Positions 18,224 through 27,130 of a DNA stretch of 37,658 nt are shown piece by piece (the first letter of the stretch is position 1; every line of letters begins with the position of its first letter). A model generated the notes under the pieces. The model was not told the origin of the DNA. It worked only from the letters and a program-made list of their open reading frames with translations, and ran no database searches. Source of the DNA: Parcubacteria group bacterium GW2011_GWA1_56_13 (GTDB taxonomy: Bacteria; Patescibacteriota; Minisyncoccia; Phycocordibacterales; Phycocordibacteraceae); assembly GCA_001004905.1 (NCBI GenBank), contig LCRY01000002.1:69747-107404 (forward strand), given 5' to 3'. The position numbers and the translations under genes are program-made.

Positions 18224-19101
18224 TCAGAACGACTCGACCCGGTACGCTGTCGGCGCTTCCGCGAGAAATTTCTCAAGCGCATCGCGGGTGAGAAGACCTT
18301 TTTGCGCGCCGACATGCTGAACGACCGACATGGCATTCACCGGTCCCCACGCGAGTGCCTCGGCAAGCGGCTTGCCGAGAGCAAGCGCGACGACGACGGT
18401 AGAAGTCATCGCGTCGCCGGCACCAGTACGGTTCTTCGGCGGCGTCGGGTCGGGGTACATCGGCACTTTGAGCATTTGCTCGCCGTCGAACGCGTACGCC
18501 CCGTTCGGGCCGTCGGTGAGGAGCGCTATCTTCGGGCCGAGCGCGCGCATGTCCCGCAAGAGTTCTTGTATGTCGCTTTCACCTGCCTTCGCAGGCAGGC
18601 CGACCCCGAGTATGCGCTCGGCCTCTTCTTTATTTACGGCGACGAGTTCGGCTGCGGCATAAAGCTCCGCCAATTTTTCTTTACCCATTTTTATCTGGAA
18701 CGTGCCGGGCTGGAATGCGAGTTTCGTTTCCGGGTGTTTACGAAGCCACTCCGCAAGTTCGGCATGGAATGCCTCCGTGTGCTCGGCGACGGAGGACAGG
18801 TACATCCATTTCGGCGGCGTGATATTTTCCGGAACGCGGTACGGGTACGCTTCATGTCGGACCAGGATGGTGCGCTCGGCGTCGTAGCAGAGCACGTAAT
18901 GATGATTGGTCGGGATGCCGTCATTAACGGCGACGTATTCCGTGTTGACGCCTTCTTTCGCGAAGGTGGCGAGGATTTCCTCGCCGAAGCGGTCCCTGCC
19001 GACATTTGAAATGAAACCGGCCGACAGACCGAGGCGGGCGGCGGCGACCGCCGCATTTGAAACTCGTCGACGACCGTGTCGCCGATGGCAATAAAGTCCA
19101 T
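18224..19101 (-). pseudogene. PfkB-family carbohydrate kinase with N-terminal frame break/deletion (real or assembly error)
   Basis: MDFIAIGDTVVDEF in one frame, then NAAVAAARLGLSAGFISNVGRDRFGEEIL...NRTGAGDAMTSTVVVALALGKPL in another; junction ~19050-19062. Confidence 0.8.
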
Positions 19102-19124
19102 GCGTAAAGTGTAACATGGCGCAC

Positions 19125-19230
19125 CGCGCGGCAGTGCATTTTTTCGGTACGACCGTCGTTTCCTGCTGGAAACACGTCTCGCTCTCGGGCCGTCGCTCTG
19201 CGAGAGCCCGAAAAAATGCACTGCCGCGCG
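19125..19230 (-). repeat. Structured palindromic element, copy 1 (divergent family member)
   Basis: Perfect 23-bp arms 19125-19147 / 19208-19230; 60-nt interior; inner hairpins GCTCTCG...CGAGAGC and TTTCC-tgct-GGAAA. Confidence 0.85.
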
Positions 19231-19238
19231 AGAGCGGA

Positions 19239-19336
19239 ACAGAGCGGATATTTTGCGAACGTGCGCAAGCGCGACGGCGCGAGCCAGAGCAAATTTTCAG
19301 CGGAAAATTATGCGGTTCGCAAAATATCCGCTCTGT
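19239..19336 (+). repeat. Structured palindromic element, copy 2
   Basis: Perfect 22-bp arms 19239-19260 / 19315-19336; 54-nt interior GTGCGCAAGCGCGACGGCGCGAGCCAGAGCAAATTTTCAGCGGAAAATTATGCG. Confidence 0.92.
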
Positions 19337-19358
19337 GAAGCCATGGTACTATTTTTAT

Positions 19359-20354
19359 ATGACCGATCTTGTCGCGGTAGCGCGCTCGCTTTTTGGAGAA
19401 GGCAAAGGGCTCTTGGCCGCCGATGAGAGCGTGCATACCGCGACGACGCGCCTCGCAAGCTTTGGCATCCCTGCGGGTGCGGAGATGCGCCGGCAGTTCC
19501 GCGAGCTCTTTATCGGCGCGGAGGGCATCGAACGATATCTCTCGGGCGTCATCCTCTTTCCCGAGTCGCTTACCGAAAAGGGAGATGACAAAAAGCCGTT
19601 CCCGAAATCGCTCGCCACGCGCGGCATCCTGCCGGGCGTGAAAGTTGACCTCGGCCTGGAGCCCATTGCCGCGAGCCCGCAGGAATTCATTACGAACGGG
19701 CTCATCGGCCTTCCGGAGCGTCTCGCGGAATACAAAAAGCAAGGGGCGGTGTTCAGCAAATGGCGCGCGGCGTTCCGTATTGACGGCGATACACTGCCGT
19801 CAGCCGAGGCGATGCATGAGAACGCGAAGCGCCTCGCGAGCTACGCGAAAGAGGCGCAGACGGCGGGTCTCGTGCCGATACTTGAGCCAGAAGTGCTCTA
19901 TGAGGGAACGCATAGTCGGCAAAGGTCTCGTGCGGCCATGGCGCAGGTATTCCAAATCCTTTTTTCGGTGCTCGACGAGCATGCGGTCGATTGCGCGGGT
20001 ATGGTTCTCAAGACCTCCATGGCGCTCTCGGGGAACGACAGCGGCAAGCGCGACACGCCGGAGGAAGTCGCGCTTGATACGCTGGGTTCGCTCTTGGAGC
20101 ACGTGCCGAGGCAGATCGCGGGGGTCATGTTCCTTTCCGGCGGACAAACCCCGGATCAAGCGACGGAAAATCTCGCCGCGATAAGCGGCAGGGCAAAGGA
20201 AATAGACGCTCCATGGCCACTCACGTTCTCGTACGCGCGCGCCTTGCAGGAAGAGGCACTCGCCCTCTGGAAAGGGAAAGAAGAGAACGTGTCCGCCGCC
20301 CGCGAAGCATTTCTTGCCCGCCTCGCCAAGGTGTCCGCGACCCTAAGCGCCTAG
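19359..20354 (+). CDS. Fructose-bisphosphate aldolase, class I
   Basis: GKGLLAADESVHTATTRL, GILPGVKVDLG, LVPILEPEVL, GMVLKTSMALSG, GVMFLSGGQTPDQATENL; start at 19359 preferred over ORF start 19116. Confidence 0.95.
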   Translation: MTDLVAVARSLFGEGKGLLAADESVHTATTRLASFGIPAGAEMRRQFRELFIGAEGIERYLSGVILFPESLTEKGDDKKPFPKSLATRGILPGVKVDLGLEPIAASPQEFITNGLIGLPERLAEYKKQGAVFSKWRAAFRIDGDTLPSAEAMHENAKRLASYAKEAQTAGLVPILEPEVLYEGTHSRQRSRAAMAQVFQILFSVLDEHAVDCAGMVLKTSMALSGNDSGKRDTPEEVALDTLGSLLEHVPRQIAGVMFLSGGQTPDQATENLAAISGRAKEIDAPWPLTFSYARALQEEALALWKGKEENVSAAREAFLARLAKVSATLSA

Positions 20355-20398
20355 GGAAGAATTGCGTTTTATGCCGGGTTCCGCTATATTCAGGTCCT

Positions 20399-21014
20399 AT
20401 GCTTACACTCGCGGTTGAAAAGCGTCCGGAAAGCGCAAAGGCGCCGGCGTTGCGCCGCGCCGGGATAGTCCCCGGCGTTGTGTATGGCGCGCATTATGCG
20501 GCGATGCCGATATCAGTCCAAGCAAGCGCCTTTGAAAAAGTGCTCCGCGAGGCGGGAGAGGCGGCTATCGTTTCGCTGTCCGGGCTCGGCGCACGTTGAT
20601 TTCTACGCGGTAACCAAGGGGGAGAAAGTCGAGGTGGCCATCCCGCTCGTGTTCGTTGGAGAATCGTCGGCGGTAGAAGCAGGGGCGAACTTGGTAAAAG
20701 TGTTGTACGAGCTCGAGGTCGAGGCGGATCCGATGAATTTGCCGCCGCACATCGAGGTGGACGTCTCTGTGCTCGCCGCGCTCGGCGACCGCATCCAGGC
20801 CAAGGACCTGCCGCTCCCGAAGGGAGTCACCCTCATGTCCGAACCCGAGGACGTCGTGGCGCTCGTTCAGGAGGTCGTGGAAGAGAAAGTGGAGGAAGTC
20901 GCCGCACCAGCGGATATCGCTTCGATCGAGGTCGAGAAGAAAGGCAAAGAAGAAGCCGCCGCGGAAGGAGCCGCGGCCGCTCCTGCGCCCGAAGAAAAGC
21001 CAGCCAAAGCATAA
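20399..21014 (+). pseudogene. rplY: Ribosomal protein bL25 (CTC family) with frame break (real or assembly error)
   Basis: MLTLAVEKRPESAKAPALRRAGIVPGVVYG...VSLSGLG in one frame, HVDFYAVTKGEKVEVAIPLVFVGES... in another; junction ~20588-20600. Confidence 0.85.
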
Positions 21015-21044
21015 GTGGCTGCCAGGCGGCGGCTACTTTTTGCC

Positions 21045-21087
21045 ATACCACCACGCCAATTTCAGGATGAAATGGGCGTGGTGGTAT
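21045..21087. promoter_or_regulatory. Long inverted repeat overlapping the putative -10 box of the transglycosylase gene
   Basis: ATACCACCACGCC-a-ATTTCA-gga-TGAAAT-g-GGCGTGGTGGTAT; right arm overlaps TATACT 21085-21090. Confidence 0.75.
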
Positions 21088-21096
21088 ACTTTCGAC

Positions 21097-22458
21097 ATGG
21101 TTCGGAGGGCCTTCATAGCTTGTATGTTCCTTACTGCCGCCTTCGGCGGCGTTTTGGCCCTGTCGAGCGCCGCGGCGGCCCAAGATCTCACGCCAGCTGA
21201 ACGTGCTGCGCTTCAGGCCCAATACGACCAACTCCAAAAGGAAATCGAGGCGCAGCAGAAGATCATCAAGGAGACGCAAGCAAAGAAAAACACTTTGCAG
21301 GGCGACGTTACACTGCTGAATGCGCAGATCAAGGCGGCACAGTCGCAGATTGACGCGAAAAATATCGTCATCAAACAGCTCGCCGCGCAGATAGCGAAAA
21401 AGAGCGCGGTTATCGGACAGCTCTCGGACCGCATCGAGCGCGGGAAGGAATCTCTCGGTTCGATCCTGCGCCAGACGCAAATGCTGGATGATTACTCGGT
21501 CGTAAGCGTGGCCCTCGGCGCGCAGAACGTCTCCGAATTTTTCGGCGACCTCGACGCTTTCGTTTCTCTCAAGACCGACCTGCGTGATCTGTTCGCCGAC
21601 ATTCGCGCAGCGAAAGCGCAAACCGAGACCGAGAAAGCCGAATTGGCGCTGAGGCAGAACCAGACCGCGGATGCGAAATACGAAGTGGAAACGCAGCAGA
21701 AACAGATTGCAAGCAATAAAACACAGAAACAGCAGCTACTCGCCATAACCACGAACCAGGAGGCCCAATATCAGAAAGTGCTTGCGGAACGGCAGGCAAA
21801 GGCCGCCGCGATACGTGCCGCCCTGTTCCCCCTGCGCGATGCGAGCGCCATTTCATTCGGAACGGCTCTGCAGTATGCGCAACAAGCGCAACGACTGACC
21901 GGCGTCGACCCAGCGCTCGCGCTCGCCATCCTGACCCAGGAGTCGAACCTCGGCGCGAATGTCGGGCAGTGTTATCTCACGAACGACGCGACGGGCGCCG
22001 GCGTAGGGAAGAATTCGGGCACGCCGTTCGCAAAGGTCATGGCACCGATACGCGACGTGCCCCCGTTCCTTGCTCTGGCAAGCCGGCTCGGATTCGATCC
22101 GCACCGACAGGTCGTTTCGTGCCCGATATTGAGCGCCGGGGGATGGGGAGGCGCTATGGGACCAGCTCAATTCATCCCTTCTACATGGGCGCTGTACGCC
22201 GGCCGCGTCGCGAGCGCGAACGGAGTGCCGATCGCCAATCCCTGGGATCCGAAGGATGCCATCATAGCCATGTCATTCCTTCTTGCCGACAATGGCGCGA
22301 GCACAGGGGGCTTTACGGCGGAATTCACCGCGGCGGCCCGCTATTACGCCGGCTGGGGCGGCGCCGCGACCACGGCAGGCAAGACCTATGCGACTCAAGT
22401 CATGAACACCGTAAAAAACGTCATACGGCCGAACATCGATTTCCTTTCGAATACTTAG
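21097..22458 (+). CDS. Secreted coiled-coil protein with C-terminal lytic transglycosylase domain
   Basis: Signal peptide MVRRAFIACMFLTAAFGGVLALSSAAAA; heptad-rich middle; ALAILTQESNLGANVGQCY and GAMGPAQFIPSTWALY. Confidence 0.88.
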   Translation: MVRRAFIACMFLTAAFGGVLALSSAAAAQDLTPAERAALQAQYDQLQKEIEAQQKIIKETQAKKNTLQGDVTLLNAQIKAAQSQIDAKNIVIKQLAAQIAKKSAVIGQLSDRIERGKESLGSILRQTQMLDDYSVVSVALGAQNVSEFFGDLDAFVSLKTDLRDLFADIRAAKAQTETEKAELALRQNQTADAKYEVETQQKQIASNKTQKQQLLAITTNQEAQYQKVLAERQAKAAAIRAALFPLRDASAISFGTALQYAQQAQRLTGVDPALALAILTQESNLGANVGQCYLTNDATGAGVGKNSGTPFAKVMAPIRDVPPFLALASRLGFDPHRQVVSCPILSAGGWGGAMGPAQFIPSTWALYAGRVASANGVPIANPWDPKDAIIAMSFLLADNGASTGGFTAEFTAAARYYAGWGGAATTAGKTYATQVMNTVKNVIRPNIDFLSNT

Positions 22459-22567
22459 TGTCGTTTGGTAAAAAGAAGCTCCTCACGTCGTTGTCCACTG
22501 TCGGCAGGATCCGGGAAATTCCCGCGGCGGCCGTACGGTACAATAAACGGCATCCTAACTAACCATT

Positions 22568-23153
22568 ATGCAAAAAAGAGACCTGCTTTCATCGGTTGTT
22601 TCTAAGCTTCCTGGTATTCTCGTTCTCGTCGTCGCTTTCGCCTCGGTCGCCTTCGCCTGGACCGGCCCCACCGGCACCGCACCCTCCAACAACACGCCCC
22701 CGCCGATAAACACGAGCGCCACGGCACAGACGAAGGCGGGAGGTATCAATTTTCAGAACTACGCCCACTTCACCGGCTACGGCACCGATTCCTGGTTACC
22801 TGCGCGGCCCGCTCTACTTTAACAGCGCCCTCTACGACGAAAACAACGCCGGCTACTACCTCGACCCGAACGGCACGAGCCGGATGGGCCAGGTGAACGC
22901 CGACAACACCTATACATACGGAAACGAGAACGCGAACGACTACTATATCCGCGCTTCGGGGAAATGGGCGAGCCAGCTCGGGGGCGGCGTGTCGAGTGTC
23001 GGCTTAAGCTGCTATGATGCGGCAGCTTCCTGCTGGCCCGGGAGCGGCACTAAGACTGACCGCTATTGCCAGGTGTGCGTTAACGGCGTCTGCTCCGGAT
23101 ACACCAATACGGGTAGCATACGGGATGCTTGCGACTACGGCGGATGGTACTGA
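22568..23153 (+). pseudogene. Secreted fibre/pilin-like protein with frame break (real or assembly error)
   Basis: MQKRDLLSSVVSKLPGILVLVVAFASVAFAW...HFTGYGTDSW then +2 frame YLRGPLYFNSALYDENNAGYYLDPNGTSRMGQVNAD...; break ~22795. Confidence 0.65.
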
Positions 23154-23175
23154 TTTTAAAAAGTAACTTTATATC

Positions 23176-23736
23176 ATGGAACAAACGTCACGTATGCCAA
23201 AAATATTAACCGTCATTCTCATCGCCGTCATAGCAGGCGGAGCCGGATGGTGGGCGGGATATTCGCAGGCGCTCGGTTTCGCGAAAGAACGCCTCGCAGG
23301 ATATCAAGTGGTCCCGCTCCCTCCCGACTCTAAAAACTTAACAGGCACCATCGAGCGTATTGATGGCGGCATGATATACGTGCGAACGCTCTTCGTAAAC
23401 CCGCTTGAAAAAGACGGGGCGAACATGGTTGCTCTGGCAACCACCGCCTCGACGACCATCGAGAAATTCGTACTGAAAGATTCCAAATCTTTTGAAACGG
23501 AAATGACGGCCTTCGCCAAAGCGGCGCAGAAAAACGCGGTCGCGCCTGTGCCCCCCGAACCGTTCACTCGGCAGGCAATACTTCTCTCCGATTTGAAGCC
23601 CGGTGAGTCAGTGTCCGTCACCACCGCCGAAAATGTCGTGGGCGCAGCGCGTCTTACGGCGACCTCGATATCTGCTACCTCGCTTATTGCCAGCTTGCCC
23701 GCCGGGCCGCAAACCTCGACCGGCAGTGCGCAATGA
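23176..23736 (+). CDS. Hypothetical membrane-anchored protein
   Basis: N-terminal [22 protein letters not shown]; no family recognised. Confidence 0.7.
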   Translation: MEQTSRMPKILTVILIAVIAGGAGWWAGYSQALGFAKERLAGYQVVPLPPDSKNLTGTIERIDGGMIYVRTLFVNPLEKDGANMVALATTASTTIEKFVLKDSKSFETEMTAFAKAAQKNAVAPVPPEPFTRQAILLSDLKPGESVSVTTAENVVGAARLTATSISATSLIASLPAGPQTSTGSAQ

Positions 23737-23833
23737 AACGCGCTTGTTTCCTCCTCCCCAGTCCCCGATTCGGTCGTCGTCAATAATCCCGCCGGTCTTC
23801 CAGGAATGGCGGGTCCGTGCTATCATCCGCGGG

Positions 23834-24082
23834 ATGAAAAAAGATATCCATCCGGCGGATTACCGCCCGGTCGTCTTTAAAGACCTCGCCTCGGGCGCGG
23901 AATTTCTCATTGGCTCGACCATCGCGACCACCGAAACGACGAAATTCGAGGGCAAAGAGTATCCGAAAGTGACCGTCGAAATATCGAGTAAGTCCCATCC
24001 GTTCTATACCGGAGAAGAGCGTACGCTTGATAAGGCCGGCCGCGTCGAGCGTTTCAAACAGCGCGCCGCAAAGAAAAAGTAG
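23834..24082 (+). CDS. rpmE2: Ribosomal protein bL31, type B-like
   Basis: [29 protein letters not shown]...[27 protein letters not shown]. Confidence 0.92.
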   Translation: MKKDIHPADYRPVVFKDLASGAEFLIGSTIATTETTKFEGKEYPKVTVEISSKSHPFYTGEERTLDKAGRVERFKQRAAKKK

Positions 24083-24135
24083 GGCGGCTCAACGGGCGGG
24101 GTGTTTTCGGGGCACGGAATATTTTCCTGCTGGAA

Positions 24136-24233
24136 GCAGGACAGATATTTTGCGGACGTGCGCAAGCGCGACGGCGCGAGCCAGAGCAAATTTTCAGCAG
24201 AAAATTATGCGGTCCGCAAAATATCTGTCCTGC
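24136..24233 (+). repeat. Structured palindromic element, copy 3
   Basis: Perfect 22-bp arms 24136-24157 / 24212-24233; 54-nt interior differs from copy 2 at one position. Confidence 0.92.
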
Positions 24234-24263
24234 GGAGCATCTTATTTCGTGCTTTACTTACGC

Positions 24264-24303
24264 TATGGAATACTCTCCAGAATTTAAGAAGAATTTCGCG
24301 ACC
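24264..24303 (+). repeat. 40-bp direct duplicate of the prfA 5' end
   Basis: TATGGAATACTCTCCAGAATTTAAGAAGAATTTCGCGACC identical at 24381-24420. Confidence 0.97.
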
Positions 24304-24366
24304 CCGGTACCACAGCCGCGCGGACGCGGCTGGCTACGGGGCGGGACTCGGCATATCGTACGATAA
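24265..24366 (+). CDS. 33-aa leader ORF sharing its first 13 residues with RF1 ([33 protein letters not shown])
   Basis: Direct reading; contains hairpin CAGCCGCG-cgga-CGCGGCTG. Confidence 0.35.
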   Translation: MEYSPEFKKNFATPVPQPRGRGWLRGGTRHIVR

Positions 24367-24381
24367 TCTTTACATGAGCGT

Positions 24382-25335
24382 ATGGAATACTCTCCAGAAT
24401 TTAAGAAGAATTTCGCGACCGCGTACCTTGCGGAGGAATACGAACGCCTGGAAAAGGATATAACGGATGCGGTGCACGCCGCGGCCGCCGATGCCGAGCT
24501 GAAGCTCATGGCGGAGGAAGACGCTGCCCGGCTCCGGGAGCGCCAAGCCACCATCCTCGCCGAGATAGAACAGATACTCGCGAAGGAAAAAGAAGAAGTG
24601 GCCAAGCCGGTCTCGGTGGTGATGGAATTGCGCGCCGGCGCGGGCGGCGACGAGGCGGCCATCTTCGCGCGCGACTTGAAGGAGATGTACCAGAAATACG
24701 CCGAACGGCACGGATGGAAGACCCGTTTAATAGACGACCTCACGATCGAAATAGCGGGCTCGGGCGCCTACGAGGCGCTCCGCTATGAGACCGGCGTCCA
24801 CCGCGTCCAGCGAGTGCCGCTCACCGAGAAATCGGGCCGCATCCACACTTCGACCGCCTCCATCGCCGTCCTGCCTATCCGCAGCAAATCGAAGATAGAG
24901 ATACAACCCGCCGACATAGAGATGGAATTTTCGCGCAGCGGCGGCGCGGGCGGACAGAACGTGAACAAGGTCGAAACGGCTGTGCGGCTCATCCACAAGC
25001 CGACCGGCATTGACGTGCGCTCCTCCTCCGAGCGTAGCCAGAAAGCGAACCGCGATAAGGCCCTCCAGATCCTCTCCGCGAAGCTCGAACAGCTCCATGA
25101 ACAAGAAGAGGCGAAAAAACACGCGGCACAGCGCAAGGCGCAAATAGGCACCGCCGACCGCTCCGAAAAGATACGCACCTATAACTATCTGCAGGACCGC
25201 GTTACCGACCACCGGCTCAAGGAATCGTGGCACAACCTCCCCAAGATACTGGCGGGGAACATCGACGACATCGTGGACGCGCTTCATGCCGCCGCAGCCG
25301 GCGCCGGTCTCGGCGCGGCATCGGAAGACGAATGA
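24382..25335 (+). CDS. prfA: Peptide chain release factor 1
   Basis: [51 protein letters not shown] (GGQ). Confidence 0.95.
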   Translation: MEYSPEFKKNFATAYLAEEYERLEKDITDAVHAAAADAELKLMAEEDAARLRERQATILAEIEQILAKEKEEVAKPVSVVMELRAGAGGDEAAIFARDLKEMYQKYAERHGWKTRLIDDLTIEIAGSGAYEALRYETGVHRVQRVPLTEKSGRIHTSTASIAVLPIRSKSKIEIQPADIEMEFSRSGGAGGQNVNKVETAVRLIHKPTGIDVRSSSERSQKANRDKALQILSAKLEQLHEQEEAKKHAAQRKAQIGTADRSEKIRTYNYLQDRVTDHRLKESWHNLPKILAGNIDDIVDALHAAAAGAGLGAASEDE

Positions 25336-25405
25336 TAGTCGCGAGGGGCATGCGCCTCGCTCTTTGCTTGCATTCAAGGCCGTTTTCAAGTAAAGTGGCC
25401 CGATA

Positions 25406-26104
25406 ATGGCCAGCAATGCCAACACGGCAGACGTGAAGCGCCTCTTTGACACAGGGGCGCATTTCGCGCAGGTAAAGAGCCGTCGGCACCCTTCGATGAA
25501 GCCATTCCTCGTGGGAGCGAAAGGGAGGCAGGAGATCATCGACCTGGCGAAGACCGGCGAGCAGATAGAAGCGGCGAAAACCGTCATGGCCGCGCTCGCG
25601 AAAGAAGGAAAAACGGTCCTTTTTGTGGGAGGGAAAGTGGAGATCGCCGGACTCGTGAAGAATGCCGCGCAGGCGATCGGCGCGCCGTACGTGGCAACGC
25701 GCTGGCTTGGCGGTACCATTTCCAACTGGAGCGAGATAAAGAAGCGCATCGACCGGCTCACGGAACTTTCCGAAAAGACGGCGGCAGGCACGCTCGCTAA
25801 ACAGCATACCAAGCTCGAGCTCGTGAAGCTCGACCGCGAGAAAAAGCGCCTTCTCGGGCGTCTTGACGGTATCACTACGCTCACCAAGCGACCCGACGCT
25901 CTTCTGGTCGTGGACACCAGGCACGAGAAGCATGCGGTGAAAGAAGCGAACGACGCGGGTATTCCCATCATCGCCATCATGAGCTCGGATTGCAATCTTT
26001 CAGATGCGGCGTACCCGATAGTCGCGAATGATACATCCCGAAAAACAGTGGAGCTCATACTCACCGGCCTCACCGAGGCGTTCGCGAAAGGGCAGGCCGC
26101 ATAG
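25406..26104 (+). CDS. rpsB: Ribosomal protein uS2
   Basis: GAHFAQVKSRRHPSMKPFL, VATRWLGGTISNWSEIKKRI, PDALLVVDTRHEKHAVKEAN. Confidence 0.97.
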   Translation: MASNANTADVKRLFDTGAHFAQVKSRRHPSMKPFLVGAKGRQEIIDLAKTGEQIEAAKTVMAALAKEGKTVLFVGGKVEIAGLVKNAAQAIGAPYVATRWLGGTISNWSEIKKRIDRLTELSEKTAAGTLAKQHTKLELVKLDREKKRLLGRLDGITTLTKRPDALLVVDTRHEKHAVKEANDAGIPIIAIMSSDCNLSDAAYPIVANDTSRKTVELILTGLTEAFAKGQAA

Positions 26105-26170
26105 CGCGCGATAGGAGTTCCCGAAAATCTCCCGTCTCGCGGCCGCGTGTGCTATTATCTTTGAACCATC

Positions 26171-26623
26171 ATGGAAATTACGACCGACAGCATCAAACAA
26201 TTGCGCGAAATGACCGGCGTGTCCGTTATGCAGTGCAGGAAAGCGCTCGAGGAAGCGAAAGGCGACGTCGAGAAGGCCGCGCTCGTGCTGCGCAAGCATT
26301 CGGGTGCGTCCGCCCGCAAAAAAGCGGACCGCGAACTCAAAGCAGGCATCGTGGGAAGCTACGTCCACGACGGAACGGTGGGCGCCATGGTTCTGCTTTC
26401 CTGCGAGACCGACTTCGTCGCCAAGAATCCGGAATTCGCCGCGCTCGCGAAGGAATTCGCCATGCAAGTCGCCGCCATGGACCCCGAGAATGAAGAAGAA
26501 CTTTTGGAACAGCCGTTCATCAAAGACGCCGGTAAAACGATGCGCAATCTGCTTGAGGAGGCGACGCAGAAATTCGGCGAGCGTGCCGATGTAAGCCGTT
26601 TCGAGCGTCTTTCCGCCCGCTGA
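26171..26623 (+). CDS. tsf: Elongation factor Ts, short form
   Basis: IKQLREMTGVSVMQCRKALEEAKGDVEKA, CETDFVAKNPEF, LLEQPFIKDAGKT. Confidence 0.95.
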   Translation: MEITTDSIKQLREMTGVSVMQCRKALEEAKGDVEKAALVLRKHSGASARKKADRELKAGIVGSYVHDGTVGAMVLLSCETDFVAKNPEFAALAKEFAMQVAAMDPENEEELLEQPFIKDAGKTMRNLLEEATQKFGERADVSRFERLSAR

Positions 26624-26628
26624 TCCGC

Positions 26629-27051
26629 ATGGCCCATCTTATCTTTATCGTCGCCGCGCTCGGGCTTCTCGCCGGGTTTCTCGCGCTTACGGCCTATGAG
26701 GCGCGGCGTGGGACGCGTTTGTATGCGGCGCAGCGGGCGCGCATGGATGCCAACATCAAGCGCGTAGAATTCATCCTCGCGCATATCGATCTTGCCGAGT
26801 TTATCCGGGGCGAACTGCGGCATCTGGCGAGCCGCGTCGGACATGATATCGTGCACTTCTCGCTGCTCGCGGTGCGTTCGATAGAGCGTCTCCTTACCCG
26901 CCTCGTCCGACGCCTGCGCGCGGATCCCGAGGTCGATGCGGCGCCCCGCGAGACAGCACGGGAATTCGTCAAAACACTTTCCGATTTTAAGGACAACCTG
27001 AAAGTGACACATCCAGAAATACCCAAGATATCCGACAAAGAACTCGATTGA
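26629..27051 (+). CDS. Hypothetical protein with N-terminal TM
   Basis: MAHLIFIVAALGLLAGFLALTAYEARRG...; no family recognised. Confidence 0.65.
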   Translation: MAHLIFIVAALGLLAGFLALTAYEARRGTRLYAAQRARMDANIKRVEFILAHIDLAEFIRGELRHLASRVGHDIVHFSLLAVRSIERLLTRLVRRLRADPEVDAAPRETAREFVKTLSDFKDNLKVTHPEIPKISDKELD

Positions 27052-27057
27052 ACGACC

Positions 27058-27130
27058 GCCGCCTTAGCTCAGTTGGAAGAGCAGCTCACTTGTAATGAGC
27101 AGGTCCCCAGTTCGACTCTGGGAGGCGGCT
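27058..27130 (+). tRNA. tRNA-Thr (anticodon TGT)
   Basis: Acceptor GCCGCCT/AGGCGGC, D-stem GCTC/GAGC, anticodon arm GCTCA-CTTGTAA-TGAGC, T-arm CCCCAGTTCGACTCTGGGA; CCA not encoded. Confidence 0.95.

Noticed and set aside
18302-19009. 235-aa plus ORF opposite PfkB kinase
   Set aside because: Antisense of a recognisable kinase; no motifs.
24027-24463. ORFs reading through element copy 3 (including MLWLAPSRLRT.. on minus, also at 19292)
   Set aside because: Similar translations at both loci are explained by the repeated non-coding element rather than a protein family.
26171-26623. EF-Ts shorter than usual (in-frame loss before LLEQPFIKD)
   Set aside because: Frame intact and short EF-Ts forms are plausible in reduced genomes; cannot tell deletion from normal variation here.
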